Shown here: positions 54,988-64,000 of the stretch, piece by piece
How positions within the stretch are numbered: position 1 is the stretch's first letter
How the letters are laid out: each line of letters opens with the position of its first letter
Assembly: GCA_029378245.1 (NCBI GenBank)
Contig: JARKIF010000020.1
Span: 558,001-622,000, forward strand
Direction of reading: 5' to 3'
From: Roridomyces roridus
Taxonomy: Eukaryota; Basidiomycota; Agaricomycetes; Agaricales; Mycenaceae
DNA: 64,000 bases
Made by a program: the position numbers and the translations under genes
Notes under the pieces: model-generated
Databases searched by the model: none
Told to the model about the DNA's origin: nothing
What the model saw: the letters and a program-made list of their open reading frames with translations, nothing else

Positions 54988-57044
54988 TCAAAAAAAAGCG
55001 GGACCCACGAAGGAATACTGACTCAACGGATCCCAACCTTCCACAGCATCAAACGCGACCTTGATTGACCAAGAATTCAGCACAATTCCGCCAATTCCAA
55101 CAAACAAAAACACGCACCGCCGACATGGGACAAGTAAACCCAGGATTCCTCCCGGCTGTGATATCCGTCCACGCCGCCTGATGATGATACAACCACGGAT
55201 TAAGGAAACCCAAAGGTTTCTTGCCAGCAGCCAACAACCGGTCATTCACCAGCGCGATCATGCTTCCTAGGATGGGCCCAGAGTAACTGGTCCCGGCACC
55301 ATTCGTAAAAAGGCGATTTGCGAAAAAGACAGCGAGGTCGGACGCTTGGACGGCAATGTCGGGGTACGCGCGACCTGTTTTGTTGAACGTGCCAGAGGTG
55401 GGGAGGTGGTGTTTGAGATAGTGGTTGACGGCGGATTTTTGGTATGCGGGTTGGGGGAAGAGGTTGGAGAAGCCTCCGCCCGTGAAGTTTGTGGCTACTT
55501 CTGGGGAGAAGCCTTGTGTGCCCCCGATTGTTATTACCCAGGGACACGAGGATGGGAAGACCTTTTGGTAATCAGCTTGAGTTTTGAGAAGGTGAACTAT
55601 GGGGAACGTACAGGGATGAATGTGGTCTGGTTGCATTGGGTTGGATTGTCGTGAACCCCGCGTACGCCGCCCTACGACATTCGGTCAGAACAAGACGATA
55701 CCACAGCGAAGATCACTGACATCACCGGATGCGAAGAGAACCGAGATACCCCGCGCCGAGAGACTCGCAAAGGTGTTGCAAAGCTTCCTGGTTCATCTTC
55801 AGCACAATGCTCAGATACTTTGGTTTAGCAGAAATCTCTTGCCTCGCGATGGGCTCCCCAACATCAGCCTCGCTACCTGCAAACGACGTCGACACCACCG
55901 TCGGAGGGTGTAGGGCTCGATGAACGAGTCCAAAGAGGCACTCAGGTTTCCGCCGACTGAAATAACGTCTACAGGTACTCCCGTTGCCAGCCCTGCATCA
56001 TTCATTTCAGCCCAAACTCAGGTTATCCTCGATACAAACTCACCAATGGTGTATTGAACGTCCAAATCCGGTTCCAAAACGTCTGGATCAATCGTAGTCA
56101 GATTCGGATTCGTCGCATTGTTGATCTGTATGAGGTTGAATGTCGTGTTGGGCGACATGTCTGGGCGGAATTGCGTCAAGAAGGACTGTGGATGTGAATT
56201 CTATTCAGTCTTCCATCGATTCCGAGAATGCGAGACTTACCGCGAGAGAGTCCCTCTCGGGCACTTTGCTGTTGAACACGGGGATGAGGAGCCTATTGTC
56301 TTTGTTGCATGCCGGCGTCGAGGGAATGCCGTAGATGTCTTGTATGCAGAGAGGAGTCAACACACCCGTAGGGTCACTCGTATTGCATGACGCCGCAGGA
56401 TGAGGCCGTTTGTCCACGAGAGTGCGCTTTCCGACTGAGGCCAGTGGATCCGTGGATTGTCTCGGGAGTGAGAAGGATGTACTCGGAAGAATCGCCTCGA
56501 CGTGTCCGACGAGCTCCTGGGGGAGTGAAATCGACAGTGTACGGGTGATTGGTTGGTCGAGGGCGCGGTGGGAGAATCTAGCGAACTGTGCACCGAAGAG
56601 AGCGTTGATCTGGCCCGCTACCATCGTTACAGAGACCCAATCGCCGTGAGCCGAGTTGGACTCCACGACGAGCCCATTCTTCGATGCGAATGTATGAAAT
56701 GCGGACAGTGACTCCGCCGAAGGCTCAACAAACGACTTGACCTGAACACGTTTTCGGCGTCAGCACATCCGATGAAAGAAAGGTCACCGACGCACCTCGT
56801 CCTTGGACAACCACCGCCTGAAAGCAGAGTTGCCCGGCGTTGAAATAGCCATCAAGGTGTCATGGAGGCCCGAGATATTCTTGCTGGTCAAAGCAAACTG
56901 CATGGTTAGCTGGACATCTGGGGAGACTGGACCCTCGTTGGTGAAACCGTCCGGGGCGGATGAACGGCGGTGGTGAAGAACTAAAAGGCCTGCTGAGACG
57001 TAGGCGACCAGAGCGACCACGCTGAGGAACCTGAAAAAAGGCAT
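54988..57044 (-). CDS. Sedolisin / tripeptidyl peptidase (S53)
   Basis: Secreted acidic serine-carboxyl protease that removes tripeptides from proteins. Signal anchor FFRFLSVVALVAYVSAGLLV, then the pro-domain (PDVQLTMQFALTSKNISGLH, NSAFRRWLSKDE, SAHGDWVSVTMVAGQINALF). The catalytic domain starts near SDPTGVLTPLCIQDIYGIP. Catalytic Glu/Asp in DVLEPDLDVQYTIG, then PPTVVSTSFAGSEADVGEPI, ARGISVLFASGDGGVRG (oxyanion Asp in SGDGG), WVITIGGTQGF, GRAYPDIAVQASD, Ser in GAGTSYSGPILGSMIALVND and the calcium site around WTDITAGRNPG. One intron (55788-55842) has a GC-AG edge. The end departs from the family after GWDP (GWDPLSQYSFVGPAFF), so a short C-terminal stretch is altered. The start sits only about 135 bp from the cut end of a retroelement. 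Confidence 0.8.
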
Positions 57045-57063
57045 TGAAGAAGGAAATGTGTAT

Positions 57064-58473
57064 TCAACGCGTGTCGGCGCTGTTATAAGTTGCAGGTGTA
57101 AAGCAGAGCCACCGTGGAGCCACCCGGGTCCACGTCGGAGAGGCGATGACAGGGTCGTTCGGTACCAGCGCGGCGTCCCAATCTGGAAGCTCATATCTTG
57201 ATCCTGGGCCTCGTATTGGTACGTCGTCGATATATGGCATCGTAAGATGTGGGATCTCATCCCGCAGGATGTATGTTACGTCGTCGTGGAATATCGGTAC
57301 ACTATTCGTCCAACCCTGCGGCAACTTGACCAGCCGTAGAGCCCCGAATGGTGTTTGAAATGTCGTGAAATCCCTCGAACCCTCCGCAATATCACGATGG
57401 TCGTATCCTGAGAACAGGTCGAGACATCCTCCACACGCGCGTCCCGCAAAGTGGTTTGCTAATTCTTCTGTTGCAGGCGGCAAACCCGAATGTGCAATCG
57501 TTACCGCGTTGAGCGGCTCCAGCGCATGCACAAGTCGAATACTCTTGCCGTCCTTCTTCAAGACACCGAAGAATTTGCTCCGGTAAGACGCATTTGAAGG
57601 CTCGTACACGCCTGCGTCCAACCGTCTCTTGATTATTTTGCAGAACTCGCTCAATTGTCCGCGTGGAATCGGTATGCTCCGCTCCACCCACGTTTCGTGT
57701 TCGACTAACGGAAATTCCACAGGCGGGAAGAAGTCGTGTCTGAAGCTGCCTCGCTCGTCGTCCGTCCACGCAAACGCCTGCTCGTGGTTTCCAACAAGTT
57801 CATGCATCAGCTTCAACTCCTCCGGCTGCAGAAACCCCGAATGTCTCGCTTCCATTTCATCCTTCCGCTCTTGGGTGTACCGCGCCGTCGGCTCGAAGTC
57901 TTGAGGCTTCTCACTCAATGTCGGCATCCCTTCCAACGGATCTCCCTTAATCTCGCGCTTGATACGGTACTTGTCTGGCAATTCCGTGTAGACAGGTCTG
58001 ACTTTCAACCCAACAGGTTTATACTTCTTTCCTGCGTACACGGCTACCTCCTCCGATACCAACGCTGTCTGGTCCTCCTGCTCATCTTGAGAGATGAAAT
58101 CGACTGATTGACAACACGAGCAGCGCACATCTGGTTCTGCAAAGTGACTGGTACATGTGTCGTGCCGATCCTGTCGTATGCGATACTTCCGTCGACGCCG
58201 TTTTGTAGCCTCCTGCAAGACGTTCGAAAACACCTTGTATGGAACGCCATCAACGTCTTGAATCTCTTGAGTCCGATACGAGTGGAATAAAGTTATTGCC
58301 GGTAAGTCATCCTTCAATTCTGGAACATCATCCGAGGCAGCCACATATGCCTCGATGATTCTCTCCTGGTTCATCTTCCCTCCTCTAGGCTCATAAATTC
58401 GTTCAATCCGCACGTTTTGGTGTTCGTCAAACCCAATCAACACTCCAATCTCTTCTCCTTGACCACGCTCCAT
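57064..58473 (-). pseudogene. Retroelement pol: reverse transcriptase, truncated
   Basis: Third frame of a Ty3/gypsy-type element. The first ATG is at 58473. It reads through a charged region, then HGFLQPEELKLMHELV-like linker motifs, EFPLVEHETWVERSIPIPRG, IIKRRLDAGVYEPSNASYRS and FFGVLKKDGKSIRLVHALEP (RT fingers). Palm motifs follow: CGGCLDLFSGYDHRDIAEGS, FQTPFGALRLVKLPQGWTNS and the catalytic YIDDVPIRGPGSRYEL. About 57180 the family sequence stops and 40 unrelated codons lead to the stop at 57064. Thumb, RNase H, integrase and the 3' LTR are absent, so the element is cut by a deletion or rearrangement that joins it to the promoter of the peptidase gene. Fungal element, no longer able to move by itself. 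Confidence 0.75.
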
Positions 58474-59639
58474 CAATTCATCGAAGGGTTTGGAAAATCC
58501 GCGGGTGCGTCGATAACTTGACTCTCAGCGTTGTCGCGTGGCTGATTCCCTGGTTGAGGTACCTTGGCACGCTCCTTGATACGATCGTAGGTTGGCACAG
58601 TGAATGCCTTCCCCGTGTTCGGATCGGTGAGCGTCAAAAGGTGCTTGCCATCCTCATGATCCGTTCGACTGCGAGTTAACACGTCGAAGGGCCGTCCCAA
58701 TAAAACCTTGTACGCGGGATTCCGAATAACGTGTACTTGAAGATAAATCTTGAGTTCACCCCATCGGAAAGGTACGTTGCGTGCCAATCCCATGGATTTC
58801 TCGAGCTGACCATTAGCCGTCTGCATAAAGATGTTGATATTCGGGTCCCACACTAAGCCGCATGCCTGTGCATGTTCCGGCGACATGGACACGATCTGCG
58901 ATCCCGAGTCGAGTACACACTCCACTGGACCCTGACTGTTGATGTACGGGTATGTGACCCGTAGCGGTACCGAACTTCGTCCAACATAAATCTGTTTAGG
59001 TTCTTCTTCGTCACTCAGCCGTTCCAAATACTGGAGGTACGGGTCCTGTCCAATTACAGATCCCGCGGGTATATTCTCCACTTCGGCTGTTGTAACAAAT
59101 ACTCCCTCGACTTCTGGTAAGTCTCCCATTTCCACAGCATTGAGCATCAACTGACTATCTTGCTCAGCGAGCCCCGACACTGCTTCTTGTTCGACTTGTA
59201 TAGCCGGCGGCGAATCAATCTTGAGTACGGCCTTGGGTGCGGGAACCTGATCCCGACTTGATGCCGTTTGATCCGTCTCGTCCTTTACTGGTTGCCGAGC
59301 CCTGGTGAGTCGAAGCCGTTCTCCTTCTCGCAAATCCTTACTCATGCCGAATAAATCCCCGAGCCGGACCGTGACCTCCGTGTCGTTGATCCGTCCCAGC
59401 AATTCATCCGTGAGTCCTTCTCGTTGAATTGGTGCTCTCAACTCGTATGATTTCCGTGTATCCTCCATCAAACGTCGTTCGGCTCTGCTTTCGGATACTG
59501 GCGAGGTTCGAGCCCCAGATCCTACTGGCTTCACGAAACGATATGGTAAGTCTTGTTTCATATTGGGCGTGTCTTGATGAATTTCAGGTCGTCTTCCCTC
59601 CGGAGGCCTTGCCTCTACCTCCATCCTTGGGACCTTCAA
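58473..59639 (-). CDS. Retroelement protease/linker frame
   Basis: Second frame of the element, open for 388 codons. The N-terminal half is polar and low in structure. A retropepsin-like site lies at VECVLDSGSQIVSMSPEHAQ (DSGS in place of DTGA/DSGA), then GLVWDPNINIFMQTANGQLE, AYKVLLGRPFDVLTRSR and ITDPN-like KHLLTLTDPNTGKAF. It starts with TTG at 59639 in the -1 frame relative to gag, with the first ATG at 59624, so expression probably needs frameshifting at the T5 run before the gag stop. It ends at 58473-58475, where the stop overlaps the next ATG as TGATG. The product is probably part of a Gag-Pro-Pol polyprotein. Confidence 0.7.
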   Translation of the reverse strand: MKVPRMEVEARPPEGRRPEIHQDTPNMKQDLPYRFVKPVGSGARTSPVSESRAERRLMEDTRKSYELRAPIQREGLTDELLGRINDTEVTVRLGDLFGMSKDLREGERLRLTRARQPVKDETDQTASSRDQVPAPKAVLKIDSPPAIQVEQEAVSGLAEQDSQLMLNAVEMGDLPEVEGVFVTTAEVENIPAGSVIGQDPYLQYLERLSDEEEPKQIYVGRSSVPLRVTYPYINSQGPVECVLDSGSQIVSMSPEHAQACGLVWDPNINIFMQTANGQLEKSMGLARNVPFRWGELKIYLQVHVIRNPAYKVLLGRPFDVLTRSRTDHEDGKHLLTLTDPNTGKAFTVPTYDRIKERAKVPQPGNQPRDNAESQVIDAPADFPNPSMN

Positions 59640-61192
59640 AAATCCTGCTCGCCGGGTTCCTTGAACGACACCGCCTTCGTCTTGCTGCGAGTCTGGACAA
59701 ACTGCTCGCCGGCAGCATTGCCTCTCTGCATCATGTTGAATACGGTGCGTCCCAGCTCCTCCATGTTGATATTCGGCGTCGAATTGACTTGCTGTGCGTA
59801 GGGTTGCGCGTCGATCTGCGTCGGATAAGGCTGTGAGTTGACGTTCATCTGGCTCACGGTTGGCTGCGAGTTCGGAGACGGCTGCCCGGTTGCAACCTGA
59901 TTTAACTTGACCCGCAAGGTACGGATCTCGTCGCGGAGCATATCAACCTCGTCGTCTTGAGTAGAGCCGTAGTACGACTCGACGAAGTGCTGCCCGGATG
60001 CACCCTTCCTCTGCCAATATTCCTCCACACGAGACGCCGCTGATCCCTTCCCTCTAGGAATATAATTCCCGTCGGCAAGCTTCTGCTGCCCGTCTTCAAC
60101 TACGACCCATCCCTTGTGAATGTGAGCCGCCTTGGTGGTGCATTCCTTCGAGAAGTGGTCTGATCCTTCGCAGTAATAACATCCACCACGTTGCATAGGT
60201 CCCGTTCCGAATCCCCGGTTGAACTGACGGTCGCCGCCGTACGAGTTCGGAAATCCCTGCCGTGTCCCAGCATCGTTCCTCTGTTCATCATCCCTCGTCG
60301 ACCCAGCACCTCTCGTGGTCTGAATCAACTTCATCAGCTCGTCGTAAGCTGCCTTGGACTGCTTCTGCGAAACAACGAACGCATCGCGAAGACCGGATAA
60401 CTCACCACCTAACTCGTCGATTCGAGCGTCTCTGGCCTCGGTCTTGACCATCGGGAACCTGTCGGAGCGCTTGATTTCAACCCCGCCGTCGTCCCAGGTG
60501 TGATCGGCTGCGCCTTTGTTGGCCAGTCGTTCCGCCATCGTAATCAATTCGTCGAGCTGAATTGGGTCCTCCTTGCGATCGACAGTGGCTACTGCCGCCG
60601 CCGCCGGTTGTGCGCCGACGCCTGCAGCAATTAAGTCCTCCTTGATTAAGTTGCGTGTGTTGATAGCAGTGCGAATTTGCTCAGCAAACCCGCGTTCCAA
60701 CGATTCAAGATACTTCCTACACGCCTCCTTGTTCAAGATAATTGCGGGCGGCTGGATCAGCTTCTTCACCAGCCGTTGAAATGTCATTCCAAAGCGTTTC
60801 AACCGCCCTTCATCGACCCTCCGTATGTTCCTATTCTCCCTGCACAACCTCTCCAACTCATCGAGCGTGCCCATCTTGTCTTCTTCGATCTCAGGGTAGC
60901 TCTTCAAGATGGCCATCTTGAACTCGGCATAAGAGCTGTTGACCCCATACTCGGTTATCGCTCTCCACTCTTCGCGCTTCCTCAGCGGTAGATAGCTGGT
61001 GAATAGACGCTTCTTCTCCGCGGCGTCTGTGATCTGCGCCAACCCTATGATCTCATCCACCTGCTCGATGAACTCTCTCAAGTCATCCTTGTCCTCCGTC
61101 GTAAACCTCGGCACGTTCGTATCCCACGACCGCGGAACTCGGAAGCTCGCTACTCCGTTCCCAGCCGCTGCATTTCCTCCCTGGTTCGCCAT
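59636..61192 (-). CDS. Retroelement gag frame
   Basis: Gag-type capsid protein of the same element. The first ATG is at 61192 (MANQGGNAAAGNGVASFRVP); the frame is open further upstream to 61390 but without ATG. Capsid region: VPRFTTEDKDDLREFIEQVD, EKKRLFTSYLPLRKREEWRA, FKMAILKSYPEIEEDKMGTL, VDEGRLKRFGMTFQRLVKKL and CRKYLESLERGFAEQIRTAI. A single zinc knuckle CYYCEGSDHFSKEC (C-x2-C-x4-H-x4-C) follows, then a glutamine/asparagine-rich tail. The stop TGA at 59636-59638 follows five T residues. The frame is uninterrupted over about 520 codons, which indicates a young element. Confidence 0.75.
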   Translation of the reverse strand: MANQGGNAAAGNGVASFRVPRSWDTNVPRFTTEDKDDLREFIEQVDEIIGLAQITDAAEKKRLFTSYLPLRKREEWRAITEYGVNSSYAEFKMAILKSYPEIEEDKMGTLDELERLCRENRNIRRVDEGRLKRFGMTFQRLVKKLIQPPAIILNKEACRKYLESLERGFAEQIRTAINTRNLIKEDLIAAGVGAQPAAAAVATVDRKEDPIQLDELITMAERLANKGAADHTWDDGGVEIKRSDRFPMVKTEARDARIDELGGELSGLRDAFVVSQKQSKAAYDELMKLIQTTRGAGSTRDDEQRNDAGTRQGFPNSYGGDRQFNRGFGTGPMQRGGCYYCEGSDHFSKECTTKAAHIHKGWVVVEDGQQKLADGNYIPRGKGSAASRVEEYWQRKGASGQHFVESYYGSTQDDEVDMLRDEIRTLRVKLNQVATGQPSPNSQPTVSQMNVNSQPYPTQIDAQPYAQQVNSTPNINMEELGRTVFNMMQRGNAAGEQFVQTRSKTKAVSFKEPGEQDF

Positions 61193-61494
61193 ACTGAATG
61201 TTGGTGTTACTGGTCGTAAACTGAATGTAAATTCGATTGATTCGTCGGAGTCGTCGTCCGAAAAAGGTGGTTGTTGGTCAAGAAGTGATTCCTCGAAATC
61301 AAAATCCGTGTTGTGTGTGTTGTATGTGAACCCCGAAAGTTCAGTCTCTGTCTGTCTCCGTTCCGTGTATGCCGCTGCTCGTGCGCGCACTAAATCCCTG
61401 ATCTCGTTTCGTCCGCGTTCCGTTGGCGTTAGCCCGTCAATGCTTGATCAATGTGTGTTGAGTTGAAATCTGAATGAACCACCCCTCGCGGTGG

Positions 61495-61510
61495 GCTCCA
61501 GATGAAATGC
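61495..61510 (-). other. Retroelement primer-binding site and LTR end
   Basis: On the minus strand GCATTTCA ends in CA at 61503, followed two bases later by TGGAGCCCACCGCG (61487-61500). A TGG-starting site just after a CA end is the usual arrangement of a tRNA primer-binding site after the 5' LTR. Which tRNA primes it was not determined. Confidence 0.4.
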
Positions 61511-62362
61511 GTAGATACGAAACACAACCTAAATCAAAACCAACCAAATCCCAAACCAAGGTGATGGAAGGGTGCTGAATGTGATGTCGAGGAGTGAAGC
61601 GCGTGCGTACTAATTCGTTGATGTTGTTCGGGGTTCGGATCAAAGTATATGACCTTATCTGTTCAGATGGGGCTCGACACCTTATGTACAAGCAGTCGTT
61701 AGGCTCGAATGAATCCTAAATCCAAATAGTCAGCAAATCAAATCTTCCGTATACCTTCAATCCAGATAGTCCAATCCGTTCGTCGTGTGAGAGTGTAAGC
61801 TGGTGAGGATGAGTGTGGGCTAGCTGTGCTAGAGTCGAAGTTGTCGTTCCGTTGTCGTAGTCGTTCCGTTAATCCGTTCCGTTCCGTAAGTTACCGTATC
61901 CCGTTAAGTTCCCTGAGCCCGACCCGTGTGATCTGCTCTGAGCTAAACCCGTGTGATTTGCTACCTACCACTAAAAGTAGTCGGCCCTTTTATACTACGA
62001 CTATTTACCTCGGGCATCCTGTTTGTACAACCCCGAGCCCGAGCCTCATTCCTCTTCACCTGACCCTGCCCGAGCCCTCCTGACCTGGTGAGTTCCCAAA
62101 TTCGCTCTCGAGAACTATCCCGCGAGCTCAACTACGCCTCCTGGCCGATACGGCGATGCCTCGGGCATCTCGGGCATCTCGGTCTCTCGCCCTTTGCTTG
62201 CCCTGATTGGCTCCCTACCCCTCACATGTCCATCCTCGTTGCCCGAGTCTATGACGCGTCCTCGGTGTGCGTCATTTCCCGAGCCTCGCTGCCCGAGTTC
62301 AACTCCTCGAGTTGAGTTCGACCCCTCCTGACGGTGTGATGGTTGATCATATCGTGATCACA
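61503..62362 (-). mobile_element. Probable 5' LTR of the retroelement
   Basis: Upstream of the primer-binding site lies about 860 bp rich in CCCGAG/CTCGGGC repeats. A TATA box (TATAAAAGGG, 61985-61994, minus strand) is placed where U3 should end. The right limit, set where the minus strand reads TGTGATCACGA, is a guess because there is no 3' LTR in the window to compare with and no target duplication can be checked. Confidence 0.35.
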
Positions 62363-62399
62363 TCACCGATGGCAATCACGTGTTCACCATCGACCCTCG

Positions 62400-62640
62400 T
62401 TCCGCACTCATGTCTGGAATTTGCAAAAACCTGGGCCTTGAACCAGTTTCCCTGCATGCCCGGTACGTCCGCTCTTCAGTGTCATGCCACCGGATGCCAG
62501 TTGCGGTCTCGAGCTCGCGGGTTCGACCCCCCTGGGCATGGGTAGGTATCAAACGATGTTGAGACTTTTTTACTGCTCTGAGGAGACTGCAGCCTGTAAA
62601 CGAGGGATAATTGCTCGGCGTCCAATGTTCGCAGGTAGAA
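62400..62640 (+). repeat. SINE-like repeat, copy 2
   Basis: B box GGTTCGACCCC at about 62520-62530, a T6 run at 62566-62571, then the 34-bp block at 62567-62600 shared with 54555-54588. A further B-box-like TGTGAATCCCC follows near 62670. Same order of parts as copy 1, so both derive from one repeat family. Confidence 0.5.
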
Positions 62641-62959
62641 CCTGACCGACCTCCGAGCTGTGGGTCTGGGTGTGAATCCCCACGACTTACTTGGCTACAC
62701 TTATAGTTGTCCAGTCCAGCTCCGTTCAAGCTCCGTTGCAATTATTAACTGGGTTCGAAATTCATAAGTCCACCCTGAGCGGCTTTATATGTAACATTGT
62801 TCTTAGTTCAACTCAATGAGATGCTCACCGGTGTTTGCGAGCGGTCATGAAATACTCAGGACTACAAGGTCTCGGCACGTTTCCAGTTGAAACGGAAGCA
62901 GCATAATTCATCGGGGATCCACCTATCTTACAGCGGACGTTGTGTACCGACACAGCCTG

Positions 62960-63061
62960 GCACAGTTTATATCCATACTGAACACTTGCATGAGGGGCCC
63001 CGGGTTCGAGCCCTTGCGTCCGCCTGGGCACCGGCGGCATCATGGAATTTTTTTTTTTTTT
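62960..63061 (+). repeat. tRNA-related repeat with T14 terminator
   Basis: B box GGTTCGAGCCC at 63003-63013, followed 35 nt later by a run of 14 T (63048-63061). The upstream part lacks a convincing A box or tRNA fold. Fits the pattern seen at 14.2, 52.5, 54.5 and 62.5 kb. Confidence 0.4.
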
Positions 63062-63219
63062 CCAAATCAATACCCCGGGCCCGCGTGTTTGACTTGACTA
63101 TGGGACTCGGGAGATCTCCGAGACTCTGACCCAGAAGCACCCCTAAGCAGCCACCCATCAATGACTGATAGCCGCCCGTCACCATCAGCGCCCACCGATG
63201 CCCCTTACCACCCTCCACC

Positions 63220-64000
63220 ATGTCCGTCTTCCTTAAACCCATGTCGACCGGTACCATTCTGGGAAAATCAATACCCAACGACGTCCTCAACTCTCTCCTG
63301 TGCGCCTCGCCCGACTTTGGCACGCTGTTCAGCGCCGTGGCCGTCTGCAAGACGTGGCACCGCGTCTTCCACACGTACCCACAGTCAGTCAAACTCTCTG
63401 TGGCACACAACGTCGTGGGCCCCGCGCTGCATCAGGCGGTTCGCTTTTTGCGGTATCCGTACCCTGAGAAGACGCCGAATGAGTGGGGGAGTCCCGATGA
63501 GGACGGGGAGGATGACTCGGCGACGGAGGACGAGTCGGTTACCGAGTCAGACTCTGCTACGGAGGACACGGATTACGATGCGCCTCGGCCTGCGAAGAAG
63601 CGTCCCACCAAGTCGGCCAAGCCACCAAAGAAGAAGACTCTGGCAGAGACGACCGACATTGGGCTGTTGACGCCACGGGAGACGACGAAATTGGAGGAGA
63701 ACGGCGAGATTGTCGGGAAGCTAGAAGCCTTATTCGCTTCACGGTGCGTCTCTGAACTCGTCCAGTCATCTTCGTCCACTCATCTCATCGTCTCAGGGCC
63801 ACAAAAACCGACAAACTTACATCGTTGCAGTCGTACCGCTTCCACCGCGCCATGTATCGCGTCATGCTCTACTGCGAGCTCTTCTACCTCCCCCTCAACC
63901 TGGACGACATCGACTCGATGGAGGACGAGCCGGATACACTCGAGCAGATTCAGACCGGTCGGCGCGCGATGCTGGACGAGTACGCCACGTCAGAGCTACT
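63220..64000 (+). CDS. F-box protein, incomplete at window edge
   Basis: Starts MSVFLKPMSTGTILGKSIPN followed by DVLNSLLCASPDFGTLFSAV and AVCKTWHRVFHTYPQSV, an F-box with the usual C-K-x-W-H end. Next is a region with hydrophobic VGPALHQAVRFLRYPYPEK, then a long acidic stretch (SPDEDGEDDSATEDESVTES) and a basic one (RPAKKRPTKSAKPPKKK) that may be a nuclear localisation signal. An intron at about 63744-63797 (GTGCGT...TCTCAG) splits an Arg codon; the second exon reads TKTDKLTSLQSYRFHRAMYR and LYCELFYLPLNLDDIDSMED and runs off the right edge. Probable SCF adaptor; substrate unknown. Confidence 0.65.
   Translation, partial: MSVFLKPMSTGTILGKSIPNDVLNSLLCASPDFGTLFSAVAVCKTWHRVFHTYPQSVKLSVAHNVVGPALHQAVRFLRYPYPEKTPNEWGSPDEDGEDDSATEDESVTESDSATEDTDYDAPRPAKKRPTKSAKPPKKKTLAETTDIGLLTPRETTKLEENGEIVGKLEALFASRCVSELVQSSSSTHLIVSGPQKPTNLHRCSRTASTAPCIASCSTASSSTSPSTWTTSTRWRTSRIHSSRFRPVGARCWTSTPRQSY

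Noticed and set aside
59429..60991. Plus-strand open frames across the retroelement
   Set aside because: They are antisense shadows of the gag and protease frames.
1..64000. CRISPR array or bacterial operon signals
   Set aside because: No regularly spaced repeats; the gene structure is intron-rich and fungal throughout.

Overview
The window comes from a filamentous basidiomycete, most likely a mushroom-forming Agaricomycete. Genes are cut by many short introns of about 45-60 nt with GT(R)NGT donors. Several families typical of that class are present: DUF6534 membrane proteins, rhodopsin-domain membrane proteins, NACHT and NACHT-ankyrin STAND NTPases, GH128 and GH5 secreted hydrolases, sedolisin, F-box proteins. 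There is no bacterial-type signal. All gene structures below were spliced by eye from reading frame, family similarity and GT-AG sites, so exon edges carry a few bases of uncertainty.

Layout. 1-10 kb: rhodopsin-domain membrane protein (+), an unrecognised coding relic, nuclear COX8/VIIc (+), DUF6534 membrane protein (-), family-2 O-methyltransferase (-). 10.5-14.2 kb: GPI ethanolamine-phosphate transferase MCD4 (+), whose conserved catalytic region carries an inserted 193-bp solo-LTR-like element with a perfect 5-bp target duplication. 14.6-15.7 kb: secreted GH128 glucanase (-). 15.7-18.8 kb: gene-poor. 18.8-21.1 kb: cytochrome P450 (+). 21.4-24 kb: an F-box-like paralogue and a NACHT gene meet tail to tail at a chimeric junction that truncated both. 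25.4-28.7 kb: a family of tiny secreted cysteine-rich peptides (C-x-CC-x-C-x-C) in three copies, one broken, plus a fourth unrelated small secreted peptide. 29-31.6 kb: glutaredoxin (+) and a GH5-like secreted hydrolase (-). 32.65-32.92 kb: a 274-bp MITE. 33.4-36.4 kb: second DUF6534 gene (+) and an F-box/LRR gene (-). 37.3-41.4 kb: asparagine synthetase, a third F-box-like paralogue and a decayed copy of the asparagine synthetase 3' end. 41.6-45.3 kb: NACHT-ankyrin NLR-like gene. 45.6-47.3 kb: second GH5-like gene. 48.6-50.5 kb: Jen1-type carboxylate transporter preceded by candidate CreA/Mig1 sites. 51.3-52.4 kb: near-identical second copy of the 21.4-kb F-box-like gene with its promoter. 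52.4-54.9 kb: repeat nest with a 1.56-kb TIR element and tRNA-related repeats. 55-57 kb: sedolisin/tripeptidyl peptidase (-). 57.1-62.3 kb: Ty3/gypsy-type retroelement (-) with open gag, protease and RT frames but cut off inside RT, directly upstream of the protease gene. 62.4-63.1 kb: tRNA-related repeats. 63.2 kb to the edge: F-box protein, incomplete.

Housekeeping genes (COX8, MCD4, glutaredoxin) are interleaved with lineage-specific, duplicated and secreted genes (GH5, GH128, S53, small cysteine-rich peptides, NLRs, F-box families) and with several repeat classes. No co-regulated biosynthetic cluster can be claimed. The most distinctive observations are the LTR inserted into MCD4 with an in-frame splice escape, the cysteine-rich secreted peptide family, the tail-to-tail chimera of two genes, the new TIR elements, and the dispersed repeats with pol III-type B boxes.
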